64,000 nucleotides of DNA from a virus, in IMG/VR virus record IMGVR_UViG_3300006923_000008, positions 41,987 through 105,986 of that record, one strand, 5' to 3'. Both the position numbers and the translations under genes were made by a program. Each line of letters begins with the position of its first letter. Positions within the stretch are counted from its first letter, which is position 1. The notes beneath the pieces are model-generated. The model was not told the origin of the DNA. It made no database searches and was given only the letters and a program-made list of their open reading frames with translations. Positions 52,625 through 59,654 of this stretch are shown here, piece after piece.

Positions 52625-53413
52625 ATGAACAGAAGATTAAAGAAGCTTGTCGCATTGTCAGGTTGGCTAGCTTCTAGCGGCCTGAGGAAAGAGGCAAGGC
52701 AAGTTTTCAAATATTCTATGCCGCGCAATGAAGGCCCCCTATGGGAGCAGCCGAGTTATGGCGCAGAATCTTATGACGAATTTTACCCAGATCTAGAAGA
52801 TGAATTAGTCTCCAGAGAAAAAGAAGAGGACAACCTTTATCATGGACGCAATGTAATCTGGATAGGCACTACCGGCAAAATGGTAAGAGCGGACTCCCAT
52901 TACGTTTATCCGATCCAAGGGAATGTCTTCTATGACGAAAAGATTTCTCAATTAACTGATAAGATTAATTCATCTCCAGAAAAAGTAATCCTTTACGCTC
53001 CCTATGGCGAGATGTCAAAGGTTGGGGTTTCCGAAATTGAAGAGTCAATAAAATATCAAGAAGATTATGGCCATGCTCCGCTTACAACTGGCGATGAAGA
53101 GCTTGACCAGTACCTTGCGGATAAAAAAGAGTGGTTGAGTAATAACTCTGATTATGATGATAATTACAACATTGTTGAAGAATCATATGATGAGCTCAAG
53201 AAAGATATGGAGCTTCAGTTAACAGAGGCGGAAGAGAATAGATCCGGAGACTTTGGTGAGTTTATATTCCAAATTAGAGACGGAAATCATAGAGCTTTTG
53301 CTGCGATAAATGCTGGTGAAAAATATATTTGGTTAAAGATCTCTGACAATCAAGTGCAGGACATAGAAAGTGGGAGAGAATGGCTTAAGGGATATGGGGA
53401 TATTCTAGAATGA
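52625..53413 (+). CDS. ParB/sulfiredoxin-like protein
   Basis: The protein has 262 residues. The N-terminus carries the recurrent helix WLASSGLRKEARQVF (about 14-30). Near the C-terminus, FIFQIRDGNHRAFAAINAGE followed by YIWLKISDNQ matches the ParB/Srx-type motif (D-G-N-H-R-A-x-A), whose members cut DNA or hydrolyse nucleotides. The middle is acidic and helical. The mode of action is unknown. It has no clear ribosome binding site and overlaps the next gene by 4 nt. Confidence 0.78.
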   Translation: MNRRLKKLVALSGWLASSGLRKEARQVFKYSMPRNEGPLWEQPSYGAESYDEFYPDLEDELVSREKEEDNLYHGRNVIWIGTTGKMVRADSHYVYPIQGNVFYDEKISQLTDKINSSPEKVILYAPYGEMSKVGVSEIEESIKYQEDYGHAPLTTGDEELDQYLADKKEWLSNNSDYDDNYNIVEESYDELKKDMELQLTEAEENRSGDFGEFIFQIRDGNHRAFAAINAGEKYIWLKISDNQVQDIESGREWLKGYGDILE

Positions 53414-54717
53414 ATCGTTTCAATAAGCTATTAGCGCTTAATAAGTTTGCGGCTTCTGCTCAGCAAATTGTAAACCTCGGATATCCAGAGGTTATTGCGA
53501 AAGTATTTATTGAAAGATTTGGAAAAAATGCATTTATAATTGCAAAATGGATGAATGAATATCATTTGTGGGGAGTAAATAAGATCCCGATGGACTGGAT
53601 TAGAAACGTTGGAAGACTCAGGGGAGAAGGGTTGCTTGCTAATTTACTGCAGATGCTAGATGCCGCTCTCAAGGGAGAAGACGCATATGATAAGTGGTCT
53701 AAGGAGAATGGCTATAGTGGAATCGAAAGTTATGATCCCTATTCGCAAGAAACAAGAAGGATAGACCTAGAGGAGCACATTCCACTTATAAAGAAAGAAA
53801 TCAAAGAGATCTTCTTGAAAGACATTTTCTTTGATAGAGATTTGATTAGAGATATCGTATCTGGAGAAGTAAATAATTTAAATCAATATAAGAAGCTTTC
53901 TTACAAAGAAGCTGCAGAGATTTATGCAGATAAAAAAATCTCTTTAGAGATGCCGACCATTAAGCAATATGTAAATGGTTATCGCTGGATTGACTCTGGA
54001 AAGAAGTGTGATATTCTTGGCCAAAAAATGAAAAACTGTGGCTCAGTTGGCGCTATGGGCATAGACGAAGACAGAACGATGCTAATTCTGCTCGACAAGA
54101 ACCAGAACCCACATATAGTCGCGACATATCATCCAAATGAAAAGAGAATTTCCAGCATTGAAGGAGCTGGGAGCTCTCCTGCAAAGGCGGACTATCACAA
54201 ATATATTATAGACCTGATTGAAGATCTGGGAGTTAACTATGAAGACCGAGGCTCTCCTAAATCTAAGCTATTAAAGCTCAAGTATGATCTGAAAGATCTT
54301 AAGCCTGATATCTTAAAGATTCCAGTGGATAGTTTGTTCGATGAATATTTTATAGTAAAGATAAACGATGAAATTTATTACACAAATGGCGCGATCTTTC
54401 TTTCGGAAGCAGACGCTAAGCTCATAGAAAAAAGCTTAAGAGAAAATCAGAAATATATTGAAAATAAATTAAATTTTTCTGACAAAGAAAATCCATCAGA
54501 GCTTGTTTTTGAGGACTTTTTGGGAGGAATCTTTCCGAGTGATAGATTCAAAAGAAAAGACTTATATGATGAATTAGGAGTTGCTCCGGCCTTCCTAAAT
54601 AAAGCAAAAAGCGGACTGTCCGAAAAGCTCAAGACTTTGGAGAGCTGGGCCTTGTCTAATGGATTAAAGAAAGAGTCTTTGGCAATATCGAAGTTATATC
54701 ATTCAAAGGGACTCTAG
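53410..54717 (+). CDS. PcfJ-like phage protein
   Basis: The protein has 435 residues. Residues about 180-275 have a PcfJ-like layout: YRWIDSGKKCDILGQKMKNC, then RTMLILLDKNQNPHIVATYH, then KRISSIEGAGSSPAKADYHK. This domain occurs in conjugative elements and phages and its function is not established. The N-terminus is helical, and the C-terminus ends with the recurrent helix WALSNGLKKESLAISKLY. The last 15 nt overlap the end of the convergent minus-strand gene. Confidence 0.76.
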   Translation: MNRFNKLLALNKFAASAQQIVNLGYPEVIAKVFIERFGKNAFIIAKWMNEYHLWGVNKIPMDWIRNVGRLRGEGLLANLLQMLDAALKGEDAYDKWSKENGYSGIESYDPYSQETRRIDLEEHIPLIKKEIKEIFLKDIFFDRDLIRDIVSGEVNNLNQYKKLSYKEAAEIYADKKISLEMPTIKQYVNGYRWIDSGKKCDILGQKMKNCGSVGAMGIDEDRTMLILLDKNQNPHIVATYHPNEKRISSIEGAGSSPAKADYHKYIIDLIEDLGVNYEDRGSPKSKLLKLKYDLKDLKPDILKIPVDSLFDEYFIVKINDEIYYTNGAIFLSEADAKLIEKSLRENQKYIENKLNFSDKENPSELVFEDFLGGIFPSDRFKRKDLYDELGVAPAFLNKAKSGLSEKLKTLESWALSNGLKKESLAISKLYHSKGL

Positions 54718-55380
54718 GCCCTCCAGATCCTCTCTCTCCTCCTCCATATCTTTTATTACATCATGATATAGTCTAATCTTAAAAAGCCTTAATTGCTTTG
54801 GCGACCACTCTTTGAGGGCTTTAGGCTTATTTGGATGCTTATTCCACACCTCTGTATCTTTGAGCATTTTTAAGATATATTCAGGCTCATATTTGTTTCG
54901 CATAATGTCAGAGAAGCCAGCAGAATAGGCATCAAATTCATAAGGGCGCTTGAAATATGGGAGATCATCCCTTTGGTCGAGGTCTGGGTCATATAGCTTT
55001 GGATCAATAATATGTGTTATCTCATGAACCATGGCATGCTGAATGAATTTCCATCCTCGTTCCGACTTTGTATATTTAAATAAGATGTCTGTATTTAGCC
55101 AAATTGTGTTTGAGCTGGTATCCGCATATGCATAGTAGTTTTCGTCCCATCCTTTTGCGATAAAAGTTTCTTTTGACACAACATTTACTTGGACCTCAAC
55201 CTCTTTTTTGTCATATGGTCGAGTGAGTTTGATCTTATCCCTAATATATATTGGACTATAATGACCTGCTCTAGCAGAGAAATATTTATTTTTTATGCTT
55301 CTAATCAAACCTTCTCTGTTTTTGCTGAGCCAGTGATATAGCTCTTCTGGCGTTTCTATATTTTTAGAAATTTTTAGCAT
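54703..55380 (-). CDS. HExxH metalloprotease-like protein, only minus-strand gene
   Basis: The protein has 225 residues. The zinc-binding HEITH is at H119-H123 in FIQHAMVHEITHIIDP, the typical zincin active site, and a downstream acidic-aromatic segment (YEFDAYSAGF) may supply the third ligand (E, about 145). There is no signal peptide. The gene runs against all others and overlaps the end of the PcfJ-like gene by 15 nt. The divergent arrangement with 55467 suggests separate control, as for an acquired gene (moron). It may process a phage or host protein. Confidence 0.86.
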   Translation of the reverse strand: MLKISKNIETPEELYHWLSKNREGLIRSIKNKYFSARAGHYSPIYIRDKIKLTRPYDKKEVEVQVNVVSKETFIAKGWDENYYAYADTSSNTIWLNTDILFKYTKSERGWKFIQHAMVHEITHIIDPKLYDPDLDQRDDLPYFKRPYEFDAYSAGFSDIMRNKYEPEYILKMLKDTEVWNKHPNKPKALKEWSPKQLRLFKIRLYHDVIKDMEEEREDLEGLESL

Positions 55381-55466
55381 TAGACGGTACCTACGATATG
55401 CTATTAATATTAATATATAAAAATAGGCCTACAAATATTGAGTAATATTTCTTTCAGGGAGGCATA
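55381..55466. promoter_or_regulatory. Divergent intergenic region
   Basis: This 86-nt AT-rich gap lies between the start of the minus-strand protease and the plus-strand gene at 55467. It holds an ATTAATATTAATAT tract that could serve as a -10 region for either strand and a hairpin AAATATT/AATATTT at 55433-55450. GGGAGG precedes the plus-strand ATG. Confidence 0.4.
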
Positions 55467-55676
55467 ATGCGTGAACCAGAAAATTGCGAAATAAAGTATT
55501 GCGGATTCTCTAGGCCAACGAGCCCTGTTGAAATTGACTTCGAAATATTGGGCCTTGAGAACCTGATAAAGAGAGCTGAAGAACGGATCTCAGCACTCAA
55601 ACAAACCTCTTTTCTTGCTCGCTTGGCCATAGATACTGAGTCAGAAAGTTTGCAGGAGTTCTTTGAGAAAGAATAA
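55467..55676 (+). CDS. Small unknown protein, 69 residues
   Basis: It has a GGGAGG site and is followed after one base by the next gene. The sequence starts with a Cys pair (CEIKYC) and continues as a helix with heptad spacing (LENLIKRAEERISALK). No family is recognised. It could act with the HELVH protein encoded next. Confidence 0.72.
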   Translation: MREPENCEIKYCGFSRPTSPVEIDFEILGLENLIKRAEERISALKQTSFLARLAIDTESESLQEFFEKE

Positions 55677-55677
55677 C

Positions 55678-56184
55678 ATGTTTACTATTTTTGCAAAAAA
55701 GAAATCAGAAAATAAGCTGATGAAGCAGATGAGGCTTCTAGCAGACATCAGGACCACCATGATGAATGATGAAGTTGCTAAAGAAATTTGCAGAGAAGAA
55801 GGCGTAGACGAATGGCTTCTTGTTTCTGTTCCGATTCTCTTTGAGGACTTAGAGGTTGCTGCAAAAACTACAGATGGGAGCATTAGCTTGAGCACAAAGC
55901 TTCTAGATAAGCCTCCAGAGATTAGAATGAGATATGTTATTCATGAGTTAGTTCATGCGATCCAGCACATAAAAGATTTTGGTAAGCCTAAAAGCGACGA
56001 AGCACATAATTATCTTGATGAACCAGATGAAGTAGCTGCATTTCAAAAGCAAATAAAATATCACTCAAAAGAGCTTGGAAAAGAAGATGCAGAAGAATAT
56101 GTTGATGACCTTCTTGACCACCATAATGTTCCTGGCGAGGATAAAAAAGACAAGCGCGAGGAACTTTTAGAAGAGGCTGTTTAA
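55678..56184 (+). CDS. HELVH metalloprotease-like protein
   Basis: The ATG at 55678 is one base after the previous stop. An in-frame TTG 15 nt earlier is less likely. The protein has 168 residues. HELVH (H89, E90, H93) lies in YVIHELVHAIQHIKDF, and a later acidic stretch (YLDEPDEVAAFQKQ) fits the third-ligand Glu of gluzincin-like minimal metallopeptidases. There is no secretion signal. It is the second zincin in this island, unrelated in overall sequence to the minus-strand one. Confidence 0.85.
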   Translation: MFTIFAKKKSENKLMKQMRLLADIRTTMMNDEVAKEICREEGVDEWLLVSVPILFEDLEVAAKTTDGSISLSTKLLDKPPEIRMRYVIHELVHAIQHIKDFGKPKSDEAHNYLDEPDEVAAFQKQIKYHSKELGKEDAEEYVDDLLDHHNVPGEDKKDKREELLEEAV

Positions 56185-56195
56185 CAGAACTCCTC

Positions 56196-56202
56196 TACTA
56201 AT
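56196..56202 (+). promoter_or_regulatory. TACTAAT motif
   Basis: Lies 25 nt before the ATG at 56228 in a 43-nt gap. Confidence 0.33.
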
Positions 56203-56227
56203 AGGCCTCGATATCTAAGAGGCACTT

Positions 56228-58213
56228 ATGTTAACTTTATCTGGAAAATCGCCCAATGAAGGCGACAACTCCATCTCTTTAAACTCTTTGATTGAGTTTA
56301 GCATTTTAGATGATGGAACCGGACTAAATCTATCATCATTGGTTGTTGAAATAAGCGGGAGTAGGGCCTTTCAAGGCCTAGATTTCACGGACCCCTTTGA
56401 TGGAATCTTTTCCGAGATAACCAGTGATGCATCTGGAGCACATCTTGTTATAGATTCTATAAATGACTTTGGCGAAGGACAGGTTGTTTTTGTAAAAGTT
56501 CAAATCCAGAATTTAGAAGATAAATTTTATAATTTCGAATATGCTTTTAAGACAATTCCGTCTGAGCCAGAACTTGAAATAAGCTCTCCGACTTCTGGAG
56601 ACCTTGTTCAATCAGATCAGGTGCTTTTTCTGCAGTTCAAAGATGAAATCGATGATATCGATGAAGATTCTATAAATATATATATCAATAACTCTCCTGC
56701 CGTATTGGGAGGAGTTTTTCAGACGCTATACGCAGGCAATTCCTCTGTTATAACAAAGACAGAAGATAGAGCATCAGCAAGGATAGAGCCTACGGAACCT
56801 TTTCGCAATGGAGCGTATACCGTAAAGTATGATGCAGCAGACTTAAGCGGGAATGTATTAAGTGGTAGCTTTTCTTATTCTGTAGATCTCCCTGCGGTTG
56901 TTCTTCCCTCAGTTTTTCCTCAGGTAAAATTTCTTGGCTATGCCCAAGGCATTAAAAAGCTTACGAATATGGGCAGAGGAGACATGTTGCGTGTAAGCTG
57001 GAATAAAACTGTTTCAAGGTCTTATAAGGGTGACTCTTTTGCTCTAATATATGAAGACGAATCTAGACTAGATATCTTTGACTCTACTCCTAAATATATT
57101 GCCGACGACACCGTAACTCATTACGACGTATCTGGCCTGACCCCAGGGCTAACCCTTTCTTACGCAGTAAGAGCTCTTGAGGCTTTTAGCGGAAATCTCC
57201 AGTTAAGCGGAATGACAGAGAAATCTGCAGGAGTTTATGAGATTCCCGCAGATATCACGATCGCCTCTCAGGTTTTGTCTAGCGATACGATTATTAATGT
57301 AAGTTCCACAGAGGGATATCCATCCGCTGGAATTTTAATATTAGACGACTCTGAAGTTATAAGATATACCGGCAAGACCGACACCTCTTTTCTTCTCCCG
57401 ACGAACGGCAGAGGGCTAAACGGCACAAGCAAGGGGATTTTCATTGAAGGTGATTCTGTAAAAATGTTTTTTGCATGCCAAGATAAGAATACCTCAATAG
57501 TCATGGGAACGCCAACCTACGTCGATGGATATTCTAGTGGACGTGAAATTAACGGAACAGGCCTTGTTGTAACTGATTATTCTGATAATGACAGAAAGTT
57601 TTTCCAAGGATTTGACTTCTGCGGATATCACAAGGCTATACCTCAACAGATTTTGCAAGGAACGAATGATTGTGGAAGTTATTTAGGAGGAGAATTTAAC
57701 GGATTTAGAGGAATGAATTTATTCGACAGAATGCTGAATAGAGAAGAGGTTCTGCTTGATCAAGTTGGCGAACCAACAATTCTTCTAAAAAGAATTTGGG
57801 ACGGAGAAACATGCAGCTGTTCAGACCCCAGAAGAATGCACCCTAAGGTTAAGGGGTGCAAGCTTTGTTATGGTACGGGATATGATGGAGGCTATCAGCA
57901 ATATGACTATAGAAGAAGGTCGGATGGTCGAGTCATGATTCAATTCGGAGATACCCAAGAAGACCTGAAGCTTGGAGCTCAAAGTCATCTGGAGCAAATG
58001 TATGAGCCCAGCTGCTGGACTCTTCCTAGTCCGGCTATAAAAGATCGAGATCTTGTAGTTAGATTTGACTTTAACAATGACGTTGAATTTGTTTATGAAG
58101 TTTTAAATACAACTAAAGATAAGCTGTTTTTCAGACATTATACAAGGCAGCGCTTGGCCTTAAAGAGATTAGATAAGACGGATCTGGTCTACACGTTTCC
58201 GTTTGTCCTGTAA
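56228..58213 (+). CDS. Large virion protein with Ig/FN3-like domains and a zinc site
   Basis: The protein has 661 residues. Residues 1-220 show two Ig-like beta domains (ISLNSLIEFSILDDGTGLNL, then SEPELEISSPTSGDL), and 225-330 an FN3-like domain (LRVSWNKTVSRSYKGDSFAL). A beta stretch (about 340-420) precedes a C-terminal region with CSCSDPRRMHPKVKGCKLCY followed by GTGYDGGY (about 540-560), a metal-binding module found in head-tail connector or neck proteins of several phages. The final 100 residues are a beta domain. It is likely part of the neck or baseplate. There is no signal peptide. Confidence 0.8.
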   Translation: MLTLSGKSPNEGDNSISLNSLIEFSILDDGTGLNLSSLVVEISGSRAFQGLDFTDPFDGIFSEITSDASGAHLVIDSINDFGEGQVVFVKVQIQNLEDKFYNFEYAFKTIPSEPELEISSPTSGDLVQSDQVLFLQFKDEIDDIDEDSINIYINNSPAVLGGVFQTLYAGNSSVITKTEDRASARIEPTEPFRNGAYTVKYDAADLSGNVLSGSFSYSVDLPAVVLPSVFPQVKFLGYAQGIKKLTNMGRGDMLRVSWNKTVSRSYKGDSFALIYEDESRLDIFDSTPKYIADDTVTHYDVSGLTPGLTLSYAVRALEAFSGNLQLSGMTEKSAGVYEIPADITIASQVLSSDTIINVSSTEGYPSAGILILDDSEVIRYTGKTDTSFLLPTNGRGLNGTSKGIFIEGDSVKMFFACQDKNTSIVMGTPTYVDGYSSGREINGTGLVVTDYSDNDRKFFQGFDFCGYHKAIPQQILQGTNDCGSYLGGEFNGFRGMNLFDRMLNREEVLLDQVGEPTILLKRIWDGETCSCSDPRRMHPKVKGCKLCYGTGYDGGYQQYDYRRRSDGRVMIQFGDTQEDLKLGAQSHLEQMYEPSCWTLPSPAIKDRDLVVRFDFNNDVEFVYEVLNTTKDKLFFRHYTRQRLALKRLDKTDLVYTFPFVL

Positions 58214-58263
58214 AAAAGTTACGTTATAGAAGGTTGGCCTTGTTATATGGCAAGGTCTTATTT

Positions 58264-58310
58264 CAAACTAAATTTTAGTTTGACAACTTTTATAAATTTT
58301 AAATTTATAA
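58264..58310. promoter_or_regulatory. Two adjacent AT-rich palindromes before the membrane-gene cassette
   Basis: A 19-nt palindrome CAAACTAAA-T-TTTAGTTTG at 58264-58282 is followed by a 21-nt one, TTATAAATTT-T-AAATTTATAA, at 58290-58310. Both have one central unpaired base. They could be protein-binding sites or promoter structure controlling the cassette. A weaker hairpin (GGCCTTG/CAAGGTC, 58237-58257) lies upstream and may be a terminator for the 56228 gene. Confidence 0.5.
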
Positions 58311-58326
58311 CCAAGGAGATAATATC

Positions 58327-58587
58327 ATGCTTTGGATAAAAAATACATCAGGCAAGAAGGATGCAATGTTAACCTTTGCTTTTTTTGCATTTCTAGTAGT
58401 TACTCTTAACATTTTACTGGCTACATTCGGAAATATAACGTATAATTCTTTTGAGATAAAGTTTGCATCTATGGAGGCCGCAACTATGACTGCTTATTTG
58501 GCAGCAACCTTCACTGCATATGTAACAAGGCGCTGGACAGATAAGAAGTTTGTTACAGAGGAAAAGAAAGAAGGCAAAGATGAGTAA
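58327..58587 (+). CDS. Two-span membrane protein, holin candidate
   Basis: This 86-residue protein has an AAGGAG site. It has two hydrophobic segments, about 15-35 (LTFAFFAFLVVTLNILLATF) and 48-66 (MEAATMTAYLAATFTAYVT), and a charged C-terminus (RRWTDKKFVTEEKKEGK). Size, topology and neighbours fit a phage holin, but no endolysin is visible beside it. Another possibility is a virion-associated membrane anchor. The stop overlaps the next start by 8 nt. Confidence 0.7.
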   Translation: MLWIKNTSGKKDAMLTFAFFAFLVVTLNILLATFGNITYNSFEIKFASMEAATMTAYLAATFTAYVTRRWTDKKFVTEEKKEGKDE

Positions 58588-58942
58588 GAAAAAAGCCCCA
58601 AACCCTGTTTTTGAATGGTTTAAAAATCTTGGACTAAAAATTAAGATATTCTTTGGAGCATTATTTGGAATACTTGGAGCTATTTTATTTTTTGTTTTTA
58701 GCAAAAAAGCTAATACAAAGGGCATCTTAGAAGTAGAGCTGAAAAAGGTACGTAAGGAAATTGAGATTGAAAAAGCTGCAAGTGAAGTTAAAAAAAACAG
58801 TGAAAAACTTCTAAGTCTGAAAGAGAAAGCTGACAGAATAAAAAAGGAGATAGCCGAAATTTCCGAAGCCGAAAGGGAGGAGGCTCCAAAAGAAGTTTCG
58901 AATGAAGAGCTTGACGAATTTTTCGATAGCAGAGGACTTTGA
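58580..58942 (+). CDS. Membrane protein with long coiled coil
   Basis: The ATG at 58580 has an AAGG-like site and gives 120 residues. A basic N-terminus and one membrane segment (about 20-45, IKIFFGALFGILGAILFFVF) are followed by a long charged coiled coil (about 50-105) and an acidic end. A single-span protein with a coiled coil beside a holin candidate is typical of i-spanin-like (Rz-like) proteins. The assignment is inference. Confidence 0.68.
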   Translation: MSKKKAPNPVFEWFKNLGLKIKIFFGALFGILGAILFFVFSKKANTKGILEVELKKVRKEIEIEKAASEVKKNSEKLLSLKEKADRIKKEIAEISEAEREEAPKEVSNEELDEFFDSRGL

Positions 58943-59133
58943 TGATAGATAAAATAACTTTTTTAATAGATTATGCTAAAGACGGAGAGATTAAAGATCG
59001 ATTAATCGCCTTAGCGGGAAGTATTCGCTCGAAAGATCATTTGCTGATTGATATCAAAGAGTTTTCGGGCCTAATTGATCCGGAGCTAGTCGAAGAAGGC
59101 CCATTTCTTGGAGACATTGAAATTCAGTTATGA
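58939..59133 (+). CDS. Small acidic protein, 64 residues
   Basis: ATGATG overlaps the preceding stop by 4 nt. The 64 residues form two short helices and a strand (ITFLIDYAKDGEIKDRLIAL, then HLLIDIKEFSGL). No family is recognised. Overlap with both neighbours suggests it belongs to the cassette. Confidence 0.6.
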   Translation: MMIDKITFLIDYAKDGEIKDRLIALAGSIRSKDHLLIDIKEFSGLIDPELVEEGPFLGDIEIQL

Positions 59134-59594
59134 TAAAAAAGCTTCCTTTATTTTGCTGCATAATTTTTTTCGCATTTTTATCTCTTGCTAATAACAGCTA
59201 TGCCGGAGACATTCGTCCAGCAGGAGCAGTGCTGGAAGAGGAGTCTTATGTTTTTACGATTGCTGAGGCAACCAACCTAAAGAAACAAATTGAAGACTTA
59301 GAGAAAGATTTAGCCGCAGCCTCCAAAGAGCTCAACAAGTACAAGGAGCTTGAAGAGGTTAGGCTACAGCAAATTGATTTTTACGTATTAAATGAAGGAT
59401 TTTACCTAAGTCAAATTAGCAGATATAAAGATCTTCAACTTTTAGATCGAAATCTTCTTGATAAATATAGAAAGAGAGATCGGCTGCAAACTGTAGAAAA
59501 TATAGGATTTTTATCTTTAGGAGTTGCTCTAACTATTGGGTCTTTCCTTCTGGCGGATGGCGCTACAGACCTCGCTATATCTACATCGCCATAA
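59130..59594 (+). CDS. Secreted coiled-coil protein with C-terminal hydrophobic segment
   Basis: The protein has 154 residues. A cleavable signal peptide is likely at 1-25 (KLPLFCCIIFFAFLSLANNS ending in AYAG). Residues about 45-85 are a coiled coil (LKKQIEDLEKDLAAASKELN), and a hydrophobic C-terminal span lies near 128-147. It would work in the envelope. The combination with the upstream membrane coiled-coil protein suggests a spanin-like pair for disrupting the envelope at lysis, but it lacks a clear lipobox (FCC lies inside the leader). Confidence 0.7.
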   Translation: MIKKLPLFCCIIFFAFLSLANNSYAGDIRPAGAVLEEESYVFTIAEATNLKKQIEDLEKDLAAASKELNKYKELEEVRLQQIDFYVLNEGFYLSQISRYKDLQLLDRNLLDKYRKRDRLQTVENIGFLSLGVALTIGSFLLADGATDLAISTSP

Positions 59595-59597
59595 TAT

Positions 59598-59604
59598 TAC
59601 TAAT
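59598..59604 (+). promoter_or_regulatory. TACTAAT motif
   Basis: Located 3 nt after the preceding stop and 50 nt before the fibre start. A hairpin TAATTAC/GTAATTA (59611-59629) lies between. Confidence 0.35.
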
Positions 59605-59654
59605 TAAACTTAATTACATGAAGTAATTATAATGGAATCAAGTGGATTAAATTA

